From Setaria digitata (taxonomy: Eukaryota > Nematoda > Chromadorea > Rhabditida > Setariidae), in NCBI GenBank assembly GCA_003640385.1, contig RCAB01000979.1:1-10100 (forward strand): a stretch of 10,100 nucleotides of DNA, written 5' to 3'. The first letter of the stretch is position 1, and each line of letters starts with the position of its first letter. Below, one piece after another: positions 1 through 8,200 of this stretch. The notes beneath the pieces were generated by a model. That model searched no databases. It saw only the letters and a list, made by a program, of their open reading frames with translations, and had not been told where the DNA came from. A program made the translations under genes and the position numbers.

Positions 1-180
1 ATTATCTAGTTCGATCTTAGTTTTGTAGTAGCTTTCTTCTTCGGGTAATTAACAGGTATATTATATTGTTTGATTCTAATTTTGTACTAATTTTCTTTTT
101 CAAGTAATTAGTTAGCCAATATAATATCTAGTTTGGTCTTAATTTTGTCGGAATTATCTTCGGATAATTTGTTGTCGTTT
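1..180. repeat. Degenerate ~60-bp tandem repeat, about three copies
   Basis: Three successive segments (about 1-60, 61-120 and 121-180) align by eye: each has a tag like TCTAGTTCGATCTTAGTTTT / TTGTTTGATTCTAATTTTGT / TCTAGTTTGGTCTTAATTTT, then a TTTCTTCTTCGG/TTATCTTCGG-like block and a TAATTA/TAATTT block. The copies are diverged, and the array may begin upstream of the window. Confidence 0.55.
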
Positions 181-185
181 CTGTT

Positions 186-220
186 GTAGTAATACCTGGA
201 TAATACCTAGGTATTACTAC
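186..220. repeat. Inverted repeat, 12-bp perfect arms
   Basis: GTAGTAATACCT at 186-197 is the exact reverse complement of AGGTATTACTAC at 209-220, with an 11-bp spacer. The right half also contains the palindrome AATACCTAGGTATT (202-215). Could form a hairpin; function unknown. Confidence 0.75.
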
Positions 221-1356
221 TGACTGATTATATAGCCTTTAATTATTTGTAACAAATATTGTATAAATGATAGCTTTTTTATAATTTGGTTTTTTTTTTA
301 AGTGATACTGTGACCCGTACAAGTGTGTGTTCATTTTTTTTCATCATTTTTTATCTACTTAAGTATGCCTTATTCATTATTGAAGAAAAAAATAGGATAA
401 AATTGTATCTATTTTAAATGGCGAATTTTAAATTTAATTTAATTTCTCTCTAATTTTCATTTGCATTGCCATTATCATCATTGATATCATCAGTAATCAG
501 TCACTTCTGTAAAGCTTCAACAGTGTTGCTCAGTGTATAATGACATGATATTAGAGATATGATTCGTGGAGAATCAGAGAATAGCATTAATTATAAATAT
601 GCTGCTTTTATGAGAACAGTAGAGTTGGATAGAGATTTGAAGGAACAGTCATTACCATTATCAGTATTGTTAGGAGAGTTCAAAATTTTGCTAACAATAG
701 TGCTTTAAAATTTGGATAGGAGTTGGATGAGGTGTAAGGAGTTCGAATTCCGAAGCGAATTATTGAATAAAGAATTTAGAAATAGTATATTGCATATAGG
801 TTGGGAAGATGTTTGAAATACCATTAATAATTATCACATGAGAGTAATTTATTGCTAGACTAATGAAAAAAATAAAATACCGTATTGATTGTTGGATTAC
901 GGTATATGTACAATATTGATTGTGTGATTAATGAAAATATATGCATGAATTGAATCAGTTGAGCCAATTAATTGGTTAAAAAAAACGAAAAACTTTCTGT
1001 CATTTTCAGTTATATTTCCTCCAGTACTCTTCACATCTTTTTTTGTGCCTTTTTTTTAGATTAAAAAAAAAAAAATCATTCTTTAGAATTTCTAAATAAG
1101 AAATGAATTCGTTTTGTGTATGTTATGTTTAATATTCTGTCTGGTTTATTTATAATCCTACGCATACTGTATATGTTACAACATATAACAGATAGAATTT
1201 GCTGTTATAATTCAATTTTGTTTCTAATGAATATTTCGAAATATCTGCGTATGTAGGAAGACTGGAAAATTTATACAATTTCTTTGTCCAAATCTATTAA
1301 AAAGTTTAAAGAGGAATGTTCTCTTTTTTTTTTTTTTTCTTTTTTTTTTTTTGCAG
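221..1356. other. A+T-rich 5' flanking sequence without a supported gene
   Basis: Homopolymer A and T tracts dominate. Two minor inverted repeats were seen: ATACCGTA at 877-884 with TACGGTAT at 898-905, and TATATGTT at 1170-1177 with AACATATA at 1180-1187. One 49-codon ORF (559-708) has no recognisable domain or splice context. The promoter should lie here, but I recognise no specific element. The region ends in a long T tract (about 1324-1352) before the acceptor. Confidence 0.6.
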
Positions 1357-1446
1357 AAAATTGTCTTTAGAAGTAGCAGGATCGATTATTGCCCCAGCAT
1401 TTCGTGTTTTTCAGACTGTGGAGGAAAAGTCGAACGTAAAACTGAA
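1357..1446 (+). other. 5' UTR or N-terminal extension
   Basis: Lies between a poly-pyrimidine acceptor ending at 1356 and the ATG. It is open in the frame of exon 1 (KIVFRSSRIDYCPSISCFSD and on), so an upstream coding exon spliced at 1356 cannot be excluded. A second acceptor inside it at 1414 favours UTR. Confidence 0.5.
1405..1414 (+). promoter_or_regulatory. Candidate spliced-leader trans-splice acceptor
   Basis: GTTTTTCAG followed by A matches the nematode acceptor consensus and lies 32 nt upstream of the ATG, typical for spliced-leader addition. The other candidate is TTTTTTGCAG ending at 1356 after a long T tract. No spliced-leader sequence is encoded in the window, so this is inference from position and consensus. 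Confidence 0.5.
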
Positions 1447-1541
1447 ATGTCTACATTAGATGATCTGAAGATCCGGATTGTTTCGGTGATTGGTTCAGAG
1501 AAGAATGGATGCACCAAAAATGATCTAATTCGAATATATAA
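1447..1541 (+). CDS. Exon 1: start codon and first half of extended LOTUS domain
   Basis: Encodes MSTLDDLKIRIVSVIGSEKN and on to residue 31, helices 1-2 of a LOTUS winged helix (the GCTKNDLIRIYK segment is the recognition-like helix of the family pattern). The ATG at 1447 is the first in-frame Met after the 5' acceptors at 1356 and 1414 and lies right at the domain start. The reading frame stays open back to 1357, so an N-terminal extension from an unseen upstream exon is possible. The donor AA|GTATTT leaves two bases of the Lys codon, completed by the G at 1717. Confidence 0.88.
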
Positions 1542-4500
1542 GTATTTGTTTTTCAGTTTTCATTTTTTTAAAAGTTGTATGCATGATTTATATAAATCCA
1601 AACTGAGTTTGACCATATGTTTCATTTTCTTTATTTTTGGACTTGCGTATTTAACAGATTTTTCATCAGATCCATTCTTTCTTCGCACTTGAGATATATG
1701 AGGCTTTTATTTTCAGGTATATGTACGGTAAAGATTTGCAGCTAAGCGATCATGGTTTTTCGGATTTGGATTCATTCCTTAATTCACCAATGATGAAAGG
1801 AGATGGCGGAATTGTGTATAACAATGGGCGATATTTTGCAACTGGAGATAAGAACACTGCAAAAATGCTGGAGCTCGTTCGCAATACTAAATTTCGCAGT
1901 GCGAAATCACGGCGAAAATCTCATTCTGCAGCTACGCCATCTGTTTGTGGTAAACCGTTTTTTTTTTTTTTTTCTTTTTACTTGATGCGTTTTTTTTTTT
2001 TTAATAATTTCTTTCCTCACCTTGGAGCTAGAATTAATTGGTACTGTTCTGAACAAAATAAAAGTTCCTACAATGCAACGTTTTAAAGAGATGAGTTTCT
2101 TGGTTTAAATTTCAGTCATATTCAAATTTTTGCGAAATATTCCTTCATATTTTAATTAATAGTAATTGGTAGTAAGATTACTGCTATGTATATCATATAG
2201 TCCGGTCGGTTTCAGCTACATCACCTTATTCTGGTTCTAATAATGCTCAGAATCATAAACCGCTTGAGAATTCTCAGAAAGACAGGAAAGAAGCGACACA
2301 GCAAATGGTTCTAGGAAAAGTTGATACGATTTCGAAAAGTCTGTCATCAACAAATGCTAAAACAGCATTCTATGCAAGGTCCATACTTATTATTTATGAC
2401 TTTCTGATATCTATCTATCTGTATGATATATGTAGTCTAAACTTTGTGATTATTTTCGATTCTTTTAGCAACTTGTCAGATTTAGAGATCTAAACAGCTA
2501 ATGAAAAGCAGGTCCGTTATATTCTAACAGCGGATTGGAAGAATTTTTGTCATATTCTAAGATTCGGTCGAAGGTAGAGCTATTTGGCGCTTTAAAATTG
2601 AACAATCTCCAAATTCCTACATGGTCATTGTAATGCTCTTGGTTAGGTCCTAAAGAAACTTAATCTATTAATTGTGGAGGAAGGGGATTGATTAAAAATT
2701 TAACTGTCCATTATTTAGGTACATGGCCCAAATTTCGGATAACCAGCAGTCAAGGTTCATTGCACCTATTCAAGCTTCAGGTAATTATCCAGTCATGCCT
2801 GCTGGGTAAAATTGCGGTTATGGTATTCACTAGACTCCGTCAATTTCAGGTGTTTCCAACTTAGCTGCTAATCTTACTGTTATATGTTATTTGTTGATAA
2901 TTTGGCTTTTTTCCTCCTCTGTCGCTGAGATTGAAGGAGACTACTTCTTACGATCTTGTTTATTCCAGAGTGAATTATGTAATTTAAAGTTATATTTTGA
3001 ATGTCTTTAGGAATTCAACGGCGGCCATTTCTGAATGAAATGAATGGAGTTCAAAAAGACGGGATGTTGAAGTCTCAAAAGGTTTCTGCTAATTTTAGTC
3101 CCAAGATTTTTGATGTTTTAACTTCCTGTTCTGCTTTTTTATTCCTTCCTTTTCCAAACATGCTTCCATATTTGCGCCCCATAGTTTACAAATAACTTTT
3201 ATTTTTTGCTCATAGCCACATTTATATAAATTGAGAAGGTCAGAAAATTTCCTTGTTTTATTCCGAACATTCAGACAACTTAATTTTGATTTTTTTTTTT
3301 TTTGTTGTTAGAGTCTGATAATTATGATAATGCAGAGGTTTCAGGAAAGAAAACTGGCCTTCAGGAAAATACTTTATTTGATGTGTGAGCTGTTCTTTAG
3401 ATGGAGCGTGAATCCTCCTAAAAGTCATTATTATTCTCATCCTGCTAATTCAGCAACTTTTAATCATTATTACATCATTACAGTAAAGTAGTAAAAATTA
3501 CTGCCTAGGGAATTTGAAAAATACGAAATCAAATTTGGACCCCTTTTATATTTGAATCTAAAATTTCAGTTGTTTAAATTAAGTTTTCTTAGGAGTGGTC
3601 AGTTATTTTGCTAGTTTCAGGGTAGGAAACGACTAGTAAAACTTGTAGAACAACATGGGGGCGAAGTATGTTTTTCTGAATTGAAAAAAACATATCAACG
3701 CAACTTTAGTGTTCCCCTCAATAATACCGAGGTTCGCATTTTTATTTGTATTTTTACGGACATAAGAATTTGTATAAGAGGTGTTTGGCATGGATAATGC
3801 GTAGTTTCGGTTATTTCAATTTTCAGTTAATGTATTTCAGTGGATTTTTTTTAGCTTTCCCGTTTATTTGGTGTTAAAGAAGAAGAAATCCAAGATTTGT
3901 ACAAGTTTCTCAAAACTCATTTCCGCGACTATATTCAGGTGACAAAACATGCGCATAACGATCTTTTACTAACAATTTGTGACGATGAGGACGATATTGA
4001 CGGTAATTTCAGATTTTTAAATTTCTAGTAAAATTGATTTATATTAAGAAATCTTATTGAAGTTAAGTTAAGGTGTTTATGTATTAGAAATAAATAGTTT
4101 ATTTGAAATGTAAAGTAAAAATGATCATTTATTAATATCTTGAATTAAGGGCGCAACAATTATTATCATCTATTAGATTCATCAGATACTAAAATCTTGT
4201 AGTAACCATAAAATTCAATGAATGAAACTCGACGTTTAATGTGTTTTCCTTATGAAGGCTTTATGTGATCTAATTTTTTTATATGGATTTAACTGCTGAT
4301 ATATAATTCACTGACTTAATCTACTTCTATTTTTTTGCAGAATTCGAAAACCTTAGCGTTATCGATACTCCTGCCCAGAGTTCACTCCCATCAAAAGTAA
4401 AGAGTTTCTATATTTATCTTTGCTTTTATCAGTTGTTCGCCTCCTCTTTTCTCACTTTCTACCTTTTTTCTTTTCCACAAGAAATTTTTGTTAAATTTTT

Positions 4501-5153
4501 CAGTCATCCTTAAGCTGAATGAAATGAATTTAGTTAGCTCCAGAATCTGTCTGTTTTGATTTTGCAAAATTTCCTCAGGATTGATTTAGGCATACTCATT
4601 TTCATCTCGAGGCTTACGCCGATAATCCCTTGTATTTTTTTTCTTTTTGTCAACTGGAACAGTTTTATTAGTGCAATTGTGACTATAAGTTTTAGTATCG
4701 CACTATAAATCCTGATGTTTTATCAGTAAAGACTAAGACTTACTGAAAGTGTTCCTCACAATTCGGAACTTCATATACCAGTTGTTAGTTACTGCAGTAT
4801 TTGTAATGTTTCTAAGTCTTTTATAATTTACTGCTTACGAGCACGGGAACATAGGATTTCTTTCAGGTGGATGATGAACCGGAATATTGGAAGGGGTCAA
4901 CATTGGTTTCTTCGATAAGGTCAAAAGATTATTTACCATACAAAGTTTTGGGCGATAAAGTGCTTTCTTTTGTTCGAGCGAAAGGTCCTTTTAAGGTATC
5001 TTTCATTCGTCCATTCGAACAGTTGCTTTTTTTCGCAGTTTGCAATCTGAAAGAAGTGAATTACTTTTTAAATATCTCTCTGCAATTTTTCTCCTTCGTT
5101 TGCACCATAACTGTGCCTAATTTGTAATGGTGAAAATAATATTTGTCAGGATA

Positions 5154-5203
<50 letters not shown>

Positions 5204-8200
5204 GTTTTATTATAATATATATTATATATATATATAATATAGTTTTATATATATATAAAACTTTTTTCAATCAGGAAGTGAGAAAAGTCGAAAATTTTAT
5301 TTCCCTAGAATTAACCTACCGCATGTGATGCTAGAAGTTGTGCAGATGAATATTATGCAAAACTTTCATCTGTTTAGAGTAATATTGCTTGTGGCCAACA
5401 CTTTTGACTTTGAAATAATGAGATTTTTTTTAAAAACTTATTTTCATAGATTTATTTAATATACTTTTTCTAATATCATGTGCATTGTATATATTTCATT
5501 TGAGGTCTCTGATTTATCGAAAATTTTTTATGAAGAAGATGCTAGGCGTATTGACCCAAAAAATTACCGAGAAGGAACGTGGGAGAATGTTATACGAAAA
5601 ATGCTTTCACTTGGAGGACATCCGGAACTCATACTGCGGGATGGTGTCAGTATTTCATTTATTCGGAAATATTTTTATACAACAGAGACTGTTTCAGATC
5701 AGTTTGGTCTAACCTTTTCAGTTTTGGAAGAAGATCTGATTTGTGTTTTGCTCCACTTTACATATTGTTCTGGCACAATTTGCCAAATTGAATTTCTAAT
5801 TCTTTTTTCCTGTATTCATCAATTTTTGCAGATGCTTGATCTCCGAGACAACCAGAAATCCATGATTTCGCTCCCTTGCTCATCTGATAACTGGACAGAT
5901 GGCGTTGAAAGTGAAAAAAAACAGTTGATGTCTGTAAATGTCACTGATAATACCGTACCAGTGGCTGCAGTCAGTTTTCTTTTTTTCTTTCCATTTCCTG
6001 AATTTCACGTAGTTTTGTTTCTGGTATCCTGAGTTTGAGATTTGCAGATCTATGACCTGCTGGTGCAAGCGGGTAGGCCTTTACCTCAAAAAGAACTAAT
6101 GGAAAAGCTCCGTGCTAGGGGTATCGAAGTGAATATTTGTCAGCTTACAGTAAAGCTGATAACAAAGTTTAAGGATGTTTTCCATTGCGAATTTCACCTC
6201 TCAGGTATTGGTTTGTTGTATTGGAAATAATGAGTGGACTTGAAGGCAAAAAATCGAATTTTATACCGTCATAATGAAAATAAGCTTAAATAATGACTTG
6301 CGAAATTCGGCGATAATTGATAAGCGAGTTTTTAAGAAGGATTTAAGGAATAAATACAAATACAATAATTACAATCAATGATTTATTAAATCACCAAAAT
6401 GTACTTCCGTATTCCTTTGTAAGATTATAAGCATTTCTCGGCCCTTTAGGAGCTTTAATATCGCTGGCACGCGGTACGAAGAGACCTGTGGAAACAATGA
6501 TATCGTCTCCTTTACCGTCATTCACTAAGCNGTAAGATTATAAGCATTTCTCGGCCCTTTAGGAGCTTTAATATCGCTGGCACGCGGTGCGAAGAGACCT
6601 GTGGAAACAATGATATCGTCTCCTTTACCGTCATTCACTAAGCCATTTGCAATAGGCACTCATGTTATGTCGGATTACTGTTCCACAACCGAATCCGCTG
6701 ATAGTCTTTTCAAACCGGTAGGTTTTCTAAAATGATCGCGGATCTTTTATGTTTTCTATGTTATGAATCTTGCACGACATATGCGATATTTGAATATAAT
6801 TCATCATATGTGAGAAGCTTTTTTCTCTTGGCAAAATATAACAAATTCTTAGAATAATTATGCAGTTCAGATATGTCATTGTGATGATTGCCCATCCATT
6901 TACCTGACATTTCTTGATGATTGCGTTGCACGAATTGAATGAAGTCCTACTTGTTTTGTGTAAGAGGAGCCTATGGATTCGGCCATAAGATTTATTTCCT
7001 ATTAAGCCTTTGAATGGTAAAAAAGGACTTAGCCAACTGCTGTTCTCCTGAACAAAATGAAACAGATTTTCGAGATGAACTAGGAATATGCCTTTTTTTT
7101 TTCTGGTAAATAACATCCTGCCTGTATCATTTCTATAAATTGCTTGAAAGGAAATTTTTCATGATAATATAAATAATGCTAGGAAAAAGGTGCTAGGTGT
7201 AGGGGGCAGATAGTGACTTCTTTTAGTGAATGGTACTCATTTTTGTTTTTTTTATTTAGATCATATTGGTAGATGTTGCACTTGTTAACGAACCACCAAA
7301 TAAGCTTCGAATTCAGGCATCTTTTAGGCTTCGTTCCCATGAAAACGCATATAATTCATTTGAAAATAAGATGAGGTAAGTTCTGTCTATATCCATCAAA
7401 TCGTATTTTATTACTAAAAATTTCCTTTTAAAATTATGATCAAAATAAAACATTTAATATCCGAATAAATTAGCAAATTTACAAGTAGCATGAACTTCAT
7501 GATTTGAAATGACAGTACATAAAATGCTTTTATCTTTTAGCCAACATTACCAATGTCTTGGTCAGGAAATGGATTACTTGGTGGAGAAACCTATAAAAGA
7601 GTGTTATTACGCCTTCAACGATGTCAAGGACAACCGGGTTTATCGAGTTCAATGTTTAGGTAATGGTAGTTGTGCTGGTACTGTGTTGGTGTATTTGATT
7701 GATCAGATGCGCTATCAAGATGCACCAGTTAATCAGCTAAGAAAGGTTTGAAATATTCCTTTCGAAATTTAAAAGGTGATGAGGGGATTCTAGTTTTTTA
7801 AAAAACCTCATGTCTGATATAAAAGTTTTTGAATAATAAAAAAAAGTAAATTCAAATAACTCAAGTCATGGATTTCATGCTCCATATTATGCAATTATTC
7901 TTACTTGGTAAATCTTTCAAGTTGAAAACATGTACAGCGGTCTTATTGAGCTCAGAAAAAAGAAGGCATTTTTATTATTCCGATATTTCTGATAGAAAAT
8001 TAAGAAATCAAGCATGTCAATCGGTTCTTTATGGCAGACCTACTCTTTTTAGAATATAAAATTAGTTTTGAAGCCTGATAAATTTTTGAAAGCTTTGTTA
8101 AATATTGCAAACTATGCACAAACTGTTTTTAGCTAGTTAACGATTATGCAAAACCGGCATATGGTGTGGTAGCACGGACTTCGCCATTTATTATTACACC

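Noticed and set aside
559..708. 49-codon ORF (MIRGESENSINYKYAAFMRT and on) in the 5' flank.
   Set aside because: Short, no recognisable domain, and no convincing splice sites or trans-splice acceptor next to it.
3258..3440. 60-codon minus-strand ORF across exon 6.
   Set aside because: It overlaps the + strand coding exon and contains a homopolymer-derived lysine/isoleucine run. Treated as a shadow.
5485..5712. Alternative open frame of exon 12 (MYIFHLRSLIYRKFFMKKML and on), which would be in phase with exon 11.
   Set aside because: Its translation lacks LOTUS-like pattern and would be out of phase with exon 13 at the GTCAGT donor. The VSDLSKIFYEED frame fits the downstream exon and has protein-like composition.
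6450..6530. Upstream copy of exon 15 as an extra exon.
   Set aside because: It has no donor and runs into the N. It is better explained as an unmerged assembly overlap.
6419..6720. Minus-strand reading of the duplicated block (LVNDGKGDDIIVSTGLFVPR and on), considered as a bacterial-endosymbiont DNA insertion because it is less A+T-rich than its surroundings.
   Set aside because: The + strand reading has a consensus acceptor and donor, joins exons 14 and 16 in exact phase, and completes the LOTUS wing. The higher G+C is explained by it being an exon.
7273..7375. Direct splice of exon 14 to an acceptor GGTAG at 7272, which is in phase.
   Set aside because: It skips exon 15, which has good sites and correct phases. 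TTTATTTAG at 7259 is the stronger acceptor and is in phase with exon 15.
7868..8059. 63-codon ORF in intron 17.
   Set aside because: No splice sites in phase with exons 17 and 18 (which join directly in phase 0) and no recognisable domain.
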